This document shows positions 47,123-56,790 of a stretch of 64,000 bases of DNA, one piece after another. The DNA comes from Arsenophonus melophagi (GTDB taxonomy: Bacteria; Pseudomonadota; Gammaproteobacteria; Enterobacterales; Enterobacteriaceae): assembly GCA_032378655.1 (NCBI GenBank), contig JAVYJS010000007.1, positions 1 to 64,000 on the forward strand. Reading direction: 5' to 3'. The position numbers were made by a program, and so were the translations under genes. How positions within the stretch are numbered: position 1 is the stretch's first letter; every line of letters begins with the position of its first letter. The notes beneath the pieces were generated by a model. That model made no database searches, was not told where the DNA came from, and saw only the letters and a program-made list of their open reading frames with translations.

Positions 47123-47955
47123 TTAATAGCATCATGGTATTGATACCCAATGACCTTAAAATCGTTACTGCTCACCCAATCTTCAATATCTTCTAATGTC
47201 TTAATATTAGGATTAATCCACAATTTCGGCAAAGGATACGGAGTGCGCTTCAACTGAATATCACGCATTATTGGAAGTTGGTTCTCATAAATGTGAGCAT
47301 TTACTATTTTATGATATACTTTACCTGGTATCTGCCCGGTTATCTGAGCCATCAGTGCTAATAAAACAAAACATTGGATCTGATTAAAATTCAGTCCTAA
47401 AGGGACATCACAACTACGTTGGTATGAAGTTAAATAGAGTTTTCCAGAAAACAAAGAAAAAGTGTGTGTATGCATGCATGGCCGTAAACAGCCTAATTCA
47501 AATTCACCTGGATTATAAAAAGTAATTACTTCTGCTCGATCATCTATCCCAACAGAGAGGTTATAAATAACTTTTTGTAATTGATCTAAATAAGTGCCAT
47601 CAGGCCTTTGCCATGAACGTCCTTGAACGCCATAAACGCGTCCCATGTCGTCTTTACCTTTCCGATTCGGATTTTTAAGCCATGCTTTATTGTTATTTGC
47701 ATTAGCATCCCATGTATTACAGCCAATCTTGCGAAATTGAGCAGCACTAGAATAACCTCTTAAGTAACCTAGTAATTCAGCAATAGCCGATTTATAAAAA
47801 CTTTTACGAGTTGTAATTAAAGGAAATTGGTTATTTGCTACATCATATTCAAGATCAGCATTAATAATCGTTAAACACTTAACACCTGTACGTTTGTTTT
47901 CCATCCATTGGCCGTACTCAATAATGCGTTGACATAAATAAAGATATTGTTTCAT
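47104..47955 (-). CDS. thyA: Thymidylate synthase (Vibrio/Proteus-type ThyA)
   Basis: Makes dTMP from dUMP using methylene-tetrahydrofolate. The catalytic Cys lies in LRPCMHTHTF, and the dUMP site QRSCDVPLGLNFNQIQ and the closing NAHIYENQL are intact. At 283 residues it is longer than the 264-residue E. coli ThyA and matches instead the Vibrio/Proteus subgroup (GRVYGVQGRSWQRPDG, FYNPGEFELGCLRPC). It keeps the standard lgt-thyA neighbourhood. Its 3' end is duplicated as a hairpin. Confidence 0.95.
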   Translation of the reverse strand: MKQYLYLCQRIIEYGQWMENKRTGVKCLTIINADLEYDVANNQFPLITTRKSFYKSAIAELLGYLRGYSSAAQFRKIGCNTWDANANNNKAWLKNPNRKGKDDMGRVYGVQGRSWQRPDGTYLDQLQKVIYNLSVGIDDRAEVITFYNPGEFELGCLRPCMHTHTFSLFSGKLYLTSYQRSCDVPLGLNFNQIQCFVLLALMAQITGQIPGKVYHKIVNAHIYENQLPIMRDIQLKRTPYPLPKLWINPNIKTLEDIEDWVSSNDFKVIGYQYHDAIKYPFTI

Positions 47956-48032
47956 TATGAATGGCTCACTAAGTGATTTATTTATCCTATAAATAAAAAA
48001 ATTATTAATGCCCCTATACTATTTACTCTTTT

Positions 48033-48920
48033 CTATCTTGAATTCATAGAATCATTTTTATGATAGTGATCTTTCTTGTATGCCCATAGCAGTATAAAAG
48101 TTCCAATAATGATCATTGGAAAAGATAAAATTTGCCCCATACTTATACCATTGAATAGACCTAATTGTGCATCTGGCTGACGGAACAATTCAATACAGGT
48201 ACGGAAAACGCCATAACCAATCAAAAAAAATCCTGAAACACTCCCTATTTTATGTGTCTTACGAATAAATAAATTCAACATAATAAATAAAACGACCCCT
48301 TCAAAAAACATCTCATAAAGTTGAGAAGGGTGACGTGGTAATGCACCATACTGTTCTAAAATTGGCAATAGTAAGGAAGGATTCTGATTAATCATTTGTA
48401 TGTCCTCGTATTGCGAACTTGGAAATAATATTGCCCATGGAGTATGTAATGTTACACGTCCAAAAAGTTCACCATTAATAAAATTACCAATACGCCCTAG
48501 GCCAATTCCAAAAGGAATTAATGCTGCAATGAAATCGGAAACTTGAAAAAAATGGCGATGTGTTTTTCGAGCATACCAATATATAGTACATATCACACCA
48601 ATTAACCCACCATGAAAGGACATCCCTCCTTCCCAGACTTTAAATAGATCCAATGGTTTCTGCAATAACAGAGGAAAATTATAAAATAAAAAATAACCTA
48701 TACGTCCGCCAATAAAGACTCCTAAGAAACCAATACAGAGTAGGTGTTCTACCTCATTTTTTGTCCAACCACTATTCTCTTTGCACGCCCTTTTTTTTGC
48801 CAACCATAAAGCGAACAAAAATCCTAATAAATACATTAAACCATACCAATGCAAGACTACTGGACCAATCGAAAATATAGTGGGATCAATATTAGGAAAT
48901 ACAATATAATTATTATGCAT
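48033..48920 (-). CDS. lgt: Prolipoprotein diacylglyceryl transferase
   Basis: Inner-membrane enzyme that attaches diacylglycerol to the lipobox Cys of prolipoproteins. 295 residues (E. coli 291), seven hydrophobic helices. The essential motif GMSFHGGLIG and the signature GRIGNFINGELFGR are intact. Its substrate LptE is encoded in this window. Upstream of thyA by 77 bp. The ptsP gene that separates lgt from rppH in E. coli is completely deleted, leaving 215 bp. Confidence 0.97.
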   Translation of the reverse strand: MHNNYIVFPNIDPTIFSIGPVVLHWYGLMYLLGFLFALWLAKKRACKENSGWTKNEVEHLLCIGFLGVFIGGRIGYFLFYNFPLLLQKPLDLFKVWEGGMSFHGGLIGVICTIYWYARKTHRHFFQVSDFIAALIPFGIGLGRIGNFINGELFGRVTLHTPWAILFPSSQYEDIQMINQNPSLLLPILEQYGALPRHPSQLYEMFFEGVVLFIMLNLFIRKTHKIGSVSGFFLIGYGVFRTCIELFRQPDAQLGLFNGISMGQILSFPMIIIGTFILLWAYKKDHYHKNDSMNSR

Positions 48921-49135
48921 CGTCTCCGTTTTTAGTGATATAAAGTTATATAGAAGAAGAATAGTTGTCTATGAATACATACGTTATTAAACTTATGGAT
49001 ATCTTCAGCTAATTTATTTAATAACTTACTTAGCAGTCAGTAAGAGCAGTTTAAATCGAACATTGGTCATTAAAATATTTAGCCTACTGTTATTATTAAT
49101 AACATTTTGCCACAGTTACTCTACGTTCGTTTACT

Positions 49136-49675
49136 TCATATAGTTACTCTACGTTTACTCCAATAGGTATGATGCGCATAGGATGTCACTACACTACGTT
49201 GTAGTGACATAACGATCGGAGCGAACTCTTTCATAACGTGCTGATAAACATTGCGTTTAAAAGAAACCACTTGACGCACAGGATACCAATAACTTACCCA
49301 ACGCCAACTATCAAATTCAGGAGTTTTATTTTTTTGAATATTAATGTAATATTCATTACACATCATTTTTAATAAAAACCAACGTTGCTTTTGTCCAATA
49401 CAAACTGGCTTTTTGTCCCAACGCACAAAACGTTTTGGTAATTTATAACATATCCACTTCTGAGTAGATGCCAGTATTTCAACAGCATTATGATCTAATC
49501 CAACCTCTTCGAATAATTCCCTATACATTGCTTTTTTTAGTGATTCATTAGGATTAATCCCTCCTTGGGGAAACTGCCATGAATTTTGACCATATCTTCG
49601 GGCCCATAATACTTGGCCTTGTAGATTACAAATTACAATTCCTACATTCTGGCGGTAGCCATCATTGTCAACCAT
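49136..49675 (-). CDS. rppH: RNA pyrophosphohydrolase RppH
   Basis: Nudix enzyme that converts 5'-triphosphate mRNA ends to monophosphates, triggering RNase E decay. 179 residues (E. coli 176). The Nudix box reads GGINPNESLKKAMYRELFEE followed by VGL, with all metal-binding Glu residues present. It starts MVDNDGYRQNVGIVICN. Divergent from thiBPQ across 338 bp. Confidence 0.96.
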   Translation of the reverse strand: MVDNDGYRQNVGIVICNLQGQVLWARRYGQNSWQFPQGGINPNESLKKAMYRELFEEVGLDHNAVEILASTQKWICYKLPKRFVRWDKKPVCIGQKQRWFLLKMMCNEYYINIQKNKTPEFDSWRWVSYWYPVRQVVSFKRNVYQHVMKEFAPIVMSLQRSVVTSYAHHTYWSKRRVTI

Positions 49676-50013
49676 CTGACTACCTCGTTAAAAATTAAAA
49701 ATAGCGTATTGCTTTATATTACTTTAAGCTGAGCATTTTAATGCTACTCTATATTGTAGACATATAGCAAATATAGTATTTGCTATTATAAAGCAAAATC
49801 TTACAATAGTGCCAACAATTTGATGGTTGCACTGCTGAAAATTTTTAATAGTTAGCTAAAAGTTATTGAATCTTTTCTAATTGATATCGCCCTATCTTTA
49901 TAGGGATTTTGTTGGCTTTAAGGATGTATTTATTAAAATATAGCATAGTAATACTATCCATCTTTTATATCTCATAGGATTATTTTATTTGAATTTCATA
50001 GGAGAACTTAATA
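49676..50013. other. Divergent rppH-thiB spacer without a visible TPP riboswitch
   Basis: 338 bp. E. coli has a THI-box riboswitch before thiBPQ. I looked for CTGAGA and CCTGATCTGG-type blocks and found neither. A CCCTAT-CTTT-ATAGGG hairpin followed by ATTTTGTT (49890-49913) could be a terminator or attenuator. Confidence 0.5.
49890..49913 (+). terminator. Small hairpin with T-rich tail upstream of thiB
   Basis: CCCTAT-CTTT-ATAGGG then ATTTTGTT, 100 bp before thiB. It could attenuate thiBPQ. Confidence 0.4.
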
Positions 50014-51012
50014 TTGACGTACCTACTATTAAAAATAATTATTACTACCTTAATGTTTTGTATAACTTTTGTAGTACAAGCAAAAGCAATATTAACCGTT
50101 TATACTTATAATTCTTTTATCGCTGATGGGGCTCAAGGACCTACAATAAAGCCTGCCTTCGAACAACATTGTAACTGTGAGCTTAAATTAATTGGCCTCA
50201 GTGATGGTGTAGCCTTATTAAATCGACTTAGAATAGAAGGGGAAAATACCCCTGCCGATATTGTTATTGGGCTTGATAATAATTTAATTGATCTAGCAAA
50301 AAAAACTGGATTATTTACTGCAAGTCATATTGACATGAGTCAATTAAAGTTACCCATTAAATGGGATAACAATATTTTTATCCCTTACGATTATGGTTAT
50401 TTTGCTTTTATTTATGATAAAACGCGGGTCCATAAAGCACCAAAAAGTCTCGATGAACTGATTAATAGTGCAACTCCATGGAAGATTATTTACCAAGATC
50501 CACGTACAAGTACACCGGGCTTAGGGTTTTTGCTTTGGATACAAAAAATTTATGGAAATAATAGTACTCAAGCTTGGAAAAAAATAGCTGCAAAAACCAT
50601 AACCGTTACAAAAGGTTGGAGCGAATCATATGGACTTTTTTTAAAAGGTGAAAGTGACTTTGTCCTCAGTTATAGCTCTTCACCCGCTTATCATCTGTTA
50701 AATGATAAAAAAAATAATTATTCCGCGGCAATATTTAATGAGGGACATTATCTTCAAATTGAAGTTGCTGCCCAGTTAGCTACGAGTAAGCAGCCTAAAC
50801 TAGCTCAACAGTTTATGCAATTTATGCTATCGCCAATCTTCCAAAAAGCGTTGCCTACAGCAAACTGGATGTATCCGGTTATTGATATCCCATTACCTCA
50901 GGTGTATCAACAAATACCTATACCCAAAAAATCATTACAATTTCATCCAGAAGACATTACTAAACATCGTAAGGATTGGATCTATTTATGGCAAAATGCT
51001 GCAAGCCACTAA
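50014..51012 (+). CDS. thiB: Thiamine-binding periplasmic protein ThiB (TbpA)
   Basis: Periplasmic receptor for thiamine, TMP and TPP of the ThiBPQ importer. TTG start with AGGAG 9 nt upstream, then a signal peptide of about 24 residues ending VVQAKA. 332 residues (E. coli 327). Typical segments include LTVYTYNSFIADGAQGP, CNCELKLIGLSDGVALLNRL, YQDPRTSTPGLG and TKGWSESYGLFLKGESDFVL. Its stop overlaps the thiP start. Retention implies dependence on external thiamine. Confidence 0.96.
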   Translation: MTYLLLKIIITTLMFCITFVVQAKAILTVYTYNSFIADGAQGPTIKPAFEQHCNCELKLIGLSDGVALLNRLRIEGENTPADIVIGLDNNLIDLAKKTGLFTASHIDMSQLKLPIKWDNNIFIPYDYGYFAFIYDKTRVHKAPKSLDELINSATPWKIIYQDPRTSTPGLGFLLWIQKIYGNNSTQAWKKIAAKTITVTKGWSESYGLFLKGESDFVLSYSSSPAYHLLNDKKNNYSAAIFNEGHYLQIEVAAQLATSKQPKLAQQFMQFMLSPIFQKALPTANWMYPVIDIPLPQVYQQIPIPKKSLQFHPEDITKHRKDWIYLWQNAASH

Positions 51013-52592
51013 TAGGTAGTTCGCTTTGGCCTGGTATTGTTATATCAAGCCTATTAATTACTATTGTTGTAGTAACATTTATCACTTTATGGATACACGT
51101 ACCTCAAATAAGTTTGCAAGGATTGATTCATGATAACTATTTATGGCATGTCATTGCTTTTACTTTTTTACAGGCACTATTATCCACATTATTATCTGTT
51201 ATTCCAGCGATATTTTTAGCTCAATCCCTTTTTAGGCGAAAATTCAAAGGTCGTATACTATTTTTACGCTTATGCTCGATGACAATGGTCTTGCCTGTTC
51301 TAGTAGCTATTTTAGGATTATTAACCGTCCATGGACGATTTGGATGGATCGCTCAATCTTGTCAATGGTTAGGTATTGATTACCAATTTACGCCTTATGG
51401 CTTAAAAGGTATTGTATTGGCACATATTTTTTTTAATTTACCATTTGCTATCAGAATGCTATTACTCGCATTAGAAAGTATAGCGGTTGAGCAACGGCAA
51501 TTAGCTGCGCAACTCGATATGAATACGTGGCAGCATTTCTGTATTCTGGAATGGCCCTATCTTCGGCGACAAATTTTACCTACAGCCAGTCTGATTTTTA
51601 TGTTGTGCTTTACTAGTTTTTCTACTGTATTGACACTGGGCGGTGGGCCAGCTGCAACGACTATTGAGTTGGCTCTTTATCAATCGTTAAGTTATGATTT
51701 TGATCTAAATAAAGCCGCTTTGTTGGCTCTCATCCAGCTGTTTTGTTGTTTAGGTTTAGTATTATTAAGCCAACAATTAAATGTCATTTTTTTTGTCGGA
51801 GCTAGTCGACAATTACAGTGGAAAAACCCAAATGATAATCGATGTCAACAATTGTTGGACATGCTATTGATTAGCATTACATTAATTTTCCTACTATTGC
51901 CTATATTAGCAATTATTCTTGATGGTTTAAATTTAACATTATTACACGCGTTACAACAACCAAGCTTATGGAAAGCATGTATGAATTCAATTGTGATCGC
52001 GATTAGTGCCGGCGTTCTTTGCATTATTTTTACAATAATGCTTCTTTGGAGTAGTCGAGAATTACGTCTACGTCGTTTAATACTTCCCTATCGCATGTTA
52101 GAATTTAGTGGCTTATTGATACTTGCGATGCCAAGCATAGTATTATCAACTGGATTTTTTTTATTACTGAATAAAATTATTAGTTTTACTGGTGCCACTT
52201 ATAGCTTGGTTATTTTAACCAATGCTTTAATAGCAATTCCTTGTGCTTTAAAAATTTTAGAACACCCGATGTATGACTTAGCAGAACGTTATAATTTATT
52301 ATGCCTTTCATTAGAAATCAAAGGTATCAATCGACTAATGTTAATTGAATTAAAAGCCCTAAAATCTAAAATAGCTCAGGCTTTTGCTTTCGCTTGTATA
52401 CTCTCAATGGGTGATTTCAGTATTATTTCATTATTTGGTAATGAAAACTTTCGTACCTTACCTTATTATCTCTATCAACAACTAGGATCTTACCATAGTG
52501 ATAGTGCAGCAGTTACGGCATTATTAATGTTATTACTTTGTTTCAGCTTATTCAGCTTATTCGAAAGAGTATCAGAACAAAAACATGATTAA
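50988..52592 (+). CDS. thiP: Thiamine ABC transporter permease ThiP
   Basis: Inner-membrane channel of the thiamine importer, with two fused permease halves. The ATG at 50988 was chosen over a TTG four codons upstream because it matches the E. coli start and overlaps thiB similarly, with AAGGA upstream. 534 residues (E. coli 536). About twelve hydrophobic helices. EAA-type loops around residues 160-200 (QRQLAAQLDMNTWQHFCILE) and 430-460 contact ThiQ. It overlaps thiQ by 8 bp. Confidence 0.95.
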   Translation: MAKCCKPLIGSSLWPGIVISSLLITIVVVTFITLWIHVPQISLQGLIHDNYLWHVIAFTFLQALLSTLLSVIPAIFLAQSLFRRKFKGRILFLRLCSMTMVLPVLVAILGLLTVHGRFGWIAQSCQWLGIDYQFTPYGLKGIVLAHIFFNLPFAIRMLLLALESIAVEQRQLAAQLDMNTWQHFCILEWPYLRRQILPTASLIFMLCFTSFSTVLTLGGGPAATTIELALYQSLSYDFDLNKAALLALIQLFCCLGLVLLSQQLNVIFFVGASRQLQWKNPNDNRCQQLLDMLLISITLIFLLLPILAIILDGLNLTLLHALQQPSLWKACMNSIVIAISAGVLCIIFTIMLLWSSRELRLRRLILPYRMLEFSGLLILAMPSIVLSTGFFLLLNKIISFTGATYSLVILTNALIAIPCALKILEHPMYDLAERYNLLCLSLEIKGINRLMLIELKALKSKIAQAFAFACILSMGDFSIISLFGNENFRTLPYYLYQQLGSYHSDSAAVTALLMLLLCFSLFSLFERVSEQKHD

Positions 52593-53286
52593 ATTAGATC
52601 GCATTGTCTATTATGATGGACATAATACCTTTCAGTTTAATTTTCAAGTAAAACACACTGAAAGGGTAGTGATACTAGGCCATAGCGGAGCAGGAAAAAG
52701 TACGTTACTTGGTTTAATTGCTGGATTCCAATATCCTAGAGAAGGCGAAATTTGGTTAAATCAAAAAAATTATACTACTACACCGCCAGATAAACGTCCA
52801 GTTTCCCTTATTTTTCAAGAAAATAATCTGTTTTCTCATTTGACTGTTTGGCAAAATATCGCATTAGGTATTTCACCTAATTTACGCTTGAATCAAGAGC
52901 AGCATCATACAATAAAAGAGATTATAGAACATGTTTCGCTTCATGATTGCATTACTCGTTTACCTAATCAAATATCAGGTGGACAACGCCAGCGTACTGC
53001 ATTAGCGCGTTGTTTGATCCGCCAAAAACCGATTTTGTTGTTAGATGAGCCTATTTCTGCTCTTGATCCTTCCTTACGTGAGGCAATGGTCAGATTAATT
53101 AAACAAGTGTGCGATGAACGCCATTTAACCTTACTTATGGTATCTCATAATTTAGGAGATATCAGACAAATAGCAACTCGCGCTCTTGTCATTAAAAAAG
53201 GGAAAATTACTTACGATGGTCAATTAGACTTCTTAATTAATAATTTAAAACTAGATAACATCTTTTTAGAAAAATTTCATTCCTAA
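52585..53286 (+). CDS. thiQ: Thiamine ABC transporter ATPase ThiQ
   Basis: ATP-binding subunit powering thiamine import. 233 residues (E. coli 232). Walker A GHSGAGKST, Q-loop FQENNLF, signature ISGGQRQRTALARCL, Walker B ILLLDEPISALD and the switch His in MVSHN are intact. Last gene of thiBPQ; all three genes overlap and are intact. A 38-bp palindrome begins at its stop. Confidence 0.96.
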   Translation: MIKLDRIVYYDGHNTFQFNFQVKHTERVVILGHSGAGKSTLLGLIAGFQYPREGEIWLNQKNYTTTPPDKRPVSLIFQENNLFSHLTVWQNIALGISPNLRLNQEQHHTIKEIIEHVSLHDCITRLPNQISGGQRQRTALARCLIRQKPILLLDEPISALDPSLREAMVRLIKQVCDERHLTLLMVSHNLGDIRQIATRALVIKKGKITYDGQLDFLINNLKLDNIFLEKFHS

Positions 53287-53324
53287 AATTTATAATTAAT
53301 AATAATTATTATTAATTATAAATT
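53287..53324 (+). terminator. 38-bp perfect palindrome after thiQ
   Basis: AATTTATAATTAATAATAA is followed immediately by its exact reverse complement. It contains only A and T, starts at the end of thiQ and has no loop. Possible weak terminator. Confidence 0.5.
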
Positions 53325-54461
53325 CATAATTTGCATAACTTGTAAGTAGCTTTATTTCAAATCTACTGATTTTTTTAAAAACTGCATTAATTAGTGGTAT
53401 ACTGATAAAGCTTCTTTCTGATAAAGCGTCCTTAAACATTAAAACTTTTCATGATTTCTGATTAGATTACTATCTCTGATCATATTACTAAGATCATCCT
53501 CATATCGATCATATAAAAACCTAAAATCCAATATCACCTAGTTACTTAACGACCACTACAACTTCAATTCTATGTAAATGCATTTATCTAAAATAGTATT
53601 CCATTTCATATTTTCTTTTTAAAAGGTGAACCTTGCTCATCTCTAAAATTGTAGTTGATGTTTTTTCTTTAACATTAGAAATGTTAATAACAGCTATAGC
53701 GTATCAATATTTACTAATCTTATATCGTATATTTCTACTTATAAAGATTTTCAAGAACTTCTATTTAAATTACTATTGATACTTATTAATAGTAATACTT
53801 ACTAAGCTCAGTTAGATACTAAATTATAAAAGAAGATACAAGGTAAATATTGAAGAATCCTTTTAAAAGGATTAAGTGAATAATTTAAGGAATAATTTAA
53901 TAACAATAAACAATTTTCTATAATTTCCATTATACCCGCAGTCATTTATTATCAATAGTTATTCATACATGGTCTTGTAGAAACTTTTAAAATACCGCAT
54001 TGTTAATGTTGAAGCTTGCTTGCACAAGCTGAAATAATACCATTTCTTATTTATTTTGTAGAGCAGTTTTTACAGAAAAACAATACAATTCTATTGTTCT
54101 CATATACTATATAGTAATGAGTACTAAGTCATAGTAGTAAATGCATATCTTCCAAAAGTAGATTATGCTATCAAAATCTCTTGTAGGGTAAACAAGGTTT
54201 GCAATAATGTTGCAAACAACTATGATAGCACATATTTACTAAATTTTCTAATTTTAGTAGAAAAGTCAATATGATATTCCCTATCATAATAGGTATTATG
54301 CTGCTTTGAAACTAAAAATCTTGATATTCGAAGGTAAAATATCTTCACTTCTACGTGAAGTTTATGATTCTAAAAAGCTTTCAAGCATTGAGGTTCATGT
54401 TACTATTTTACTAAATGGTAATACCTATCTAGTAGGTCTATTAGGGGTATTGCCTTTACAA
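53325..54461. other. 1.1-kb desert between thiQ and lipA
   Basis: No gene or readable fossil. Very AT-rich, with many short direct repeats of ATTACTA type but no long inverted repeat apart from the palindrome after thiQ. Confidence 0.5.
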
Positions 54462-55439
54462 TCAATATTGTTCGTCATGTATTTCCATACCTGTAGCTTG
54501 TAAATCTGCATAATAAGATGATCGAACTAACGGGCCACAGGCTGTATGCGTGAAGCCCATTTCGATTGCCTTTTTTTTCATTTCTTTGAATTCCTTAGGA
54601 CTAACATAACGTTTTACTGGTAGATGTTGACGGCTTGGCTGAAGATATTGGCCTAAAGTGAGCATAGTAACATTGTGGCGACGTAGATCACGCATAACGT
54701 TAATAATTTCTTCGTTCGTTTCACCAAGTCCAACCATTAATCCCGATTTTGTTGGTATTGCAGGATGCATTTGCTTGAATTTTGAAAGCAGTTGTAATGA
54801 CAATGTGTAATTAGCGCCAGGACGCACTTGATGATAAATACGTGGAACATTTTCAATGTTGTGATTAAAAACATCTGGTGGCGCTGTAGATAAAATTGCT
54901 AAGGCGCAGTCCATACGGCCACGAAAATCAGGTACTAGAGTTTCTATCGTAATATTTGGATTTTGTTTTCGAATGGAAATAATACTGTCAACAAAATGTT
55001 GCGCTCCGCCATCACGTAGATCATCACGATCAACAGAAGTAAGAACAACGTATTTTAATCCTATATCTTTAATAATTTCTGCTAATTTTTCTGGTTCATG
55101 GGGATCAGGAGCATTAGGTCGTCCATGGGTAACATCACAAAAAGGGCATCGGCGAGTGCATATAGCGCCTAAAATCATAAAAGTAGCTGTACTGCGATTA
55201 AAACATTCAACAAGGTTCGGACAAGATGCTTCTTCACAGACAGAATGTAATCCATATTTACGCATTGCATTTTTTATTTTTTGGATGCGGCTCGAATCGG
55301 CGGGAAACTTAATTTTTATCCACCTCGGCTTAGGTAAAATTTCTTTAGGATCTATTGTTACTATATTGACAGGGATCAACGTTCTTTGATCAGCTTCATA
55401 ATATTTAACGCCATTCGTGATTTGCGTTGGTTTATTCAT
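54462..55439 (-). CDS. lipA: Lipoyl synthase LipA
   Basis: Radical-SAM enzyme that inserts two sulfur atoms into octanoyl groups bound to E2 and GcvH proteins. The ATG at 55439 (MNKP) was chosen over one two codons upstream because the GAG ribosome site is better spaced. 325 residues (E. coli 321). Auxiliary cluster Cys residues in CEEASCPNLVEC and the SAM cluster CTRRCPFC are all present, as is the C-terminal RSSYYA serine. 29 bp after lipB. Confidence 0.97.
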   Translation of the reverse strand: MNKPTQITNGVKYYEADQRTLIPVNIVTIDPKEILPKPRWIKIKFPADSSRIQKIKNAMRKYGLHSVCEEASCPNLVECFNRSTATFMILGAICTRRCPFCDVTHGRPNAPDPHEPEKLAEIIKDIGLKYVVLTSVDRDDLRDGGAQHFVDSIISIRKQNPNITIETLVPDFRGRMDCALAILSTAPPDVFNHNIENVPRIYHQVRPGANYTLSLQLLSKFKQMHPAIPTKSGLMVGLGETNEEIINVMRDLRRHNVTMLTLGQYLQPSRQHLPVKRYVSPKEFKEMKKKAIEMGFTHTACGPLVRSSYYADLQATGMEIHDEQY

Positions 55440-55468
55440 AATCATACTCGTTCTATTAGAATTTCTTT

Positions 55469-56134
55469 TTACAGATCAATAATAGATCTATTTGATATTA
55501 CCACGTATTTTGCTATTTGCAATTTTAATAGGATGCAGAAATGTTTTACTAATAAACACTCTACATCTTTAATTTGACAACCAGGAACGAAATCATTAAG
55601 TTGCGTCATTTTCATGCCGGCATAACCACAAGGATTAATACATTGAAATGGCTCAAGATTCATATTAATATTTAGTGCTAGTCCATGAAATGAGCAGCCA
55701 TTCTGAATACGCAATCCAAGAGAGCATATTTTTTTTTGTTCAACATACACTCCCGGAGCTTCTCGTTTAATATAAGCACACAGACCAAATTCTAATAAAG
55801 TATTAATTACTGTATTTTCCAGTGTATTAACTAGATCTCTTACGCTTAATTGATGACGCTTTAAATCCAATAAAATATACATTATTTGCTGACCTGGTCC
55901 ATGGTAGGTGATTTTCCCACCGCGATCAGATTGTATAACAGGAATATTTCCAGGCACGAAAAGTTCTTCTTTTTTTCCAGAACGGCCTTGAGTAAAAACA
56001 GGATGATGCTCGACTAACCATATTTCATCTAGAGTATCAAATGTTCGTTTTTTAGTAAATTGTCGCATTGCAGATGCAATTGCTTGATAATTATTAATTC
56101 CAAGATGACGTAATATAATCGTTGTTTTTAACAA
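55469..56134 (-). CDS. lipB: Octanoyl-ACP:protein transferase LipB
   Basis: Transfers octanoate from ACP to lipoyl domains, the step before LipA. 221 residues (E. coli 213), TTG start. RGGKITYHGPGQQIMYILL, the lysine in KKICSLGLRI and the catalytic Cys in NPCGYAGM are intact. The tail past residue 195 (LLVKHFCILLKLQIAKY...) shows no similarity and may be a read-through extension. ybeD, dacA and rlpA, which lie upstream in E. coli, are gone. Confidence 0.93.
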   Translation of the reverse strand: MLKTTIILRHLGINNYQAIASAMRQFTKKRTFDTLDEIWLVEHHPVFTQGRSGKKEELFVPGNIPVIQSDRGGKITYHGPGQQIMYILLDLKRHQLSVRDLVNTLENTVINTLLEFGLCAYIKREAPGVYVEQKKICSLGLRIQNGCSFHGLALNINMNLEPFQCINPCGYAGMKMTQLNDFVPGCQIKDVECLLVKHFCILLKLQIAKYVVISNRSIIDL

Positions 56135-56790
56135 AATTCTACCACTAAAAAGAAACGTACACTAATTTTAAATTAGTAACTTATAAAGTTTCATGCTAAA
56201 AATACTAGCAGGCCAAATCAGCATTGATATTATCAAAATATCTTTTATAAATTTGAGCATTTCAATGCATAAATAAAATAGTTTTTATAACTCTATAAGA
56301 GTTTATTATATCTTAGCTAATTTTATACATCTTGCTATCTGTTCAATGTTGCTTGCTATGTGACTAACTTGTATTAAGCAACAGTTACTTCTACCTACCA
56401 TTATTACTATGTGAGTTAATGCACAAAGAAATTATAATAATAGATATATTATGATTTTTATCAGTTTCCTAATCTTATTACCATTATTACAATAGTAAAT
56501 TTTATATAGTATTAAAAATACTGATTTATTGTATTTCTTTCTCTTAAATTTAACATTACATTTTAATATCAATAAACCTCTATGATGCATAGAAAATTAG
56601 ATCTCTTGTAGTTGATAAAAATAATCATCAAGTTGATAGTTATCAGACAAAAGAGTAATAAGATTCGCAACGAAAATCGGATTCTGATAGATATTATAAG
56701 GGCATCAGAATCTTATCAGGATTTTGTTGCTATTGGGAAATAAAAAATAGAAAAGTGTTATCCAGTGATAAGAAATTACAATCCTCGTCA
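56135..56790. other. 656-bp remains of the rlpA-dacA-ybeD interval
   Basis: E. coli has rlpA, dacA and ybeD here (over 2.5 kb). Most is deleted and I cannot read any fossil in what is left. It should contain the lipB promoter. Confidence 0.5.
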
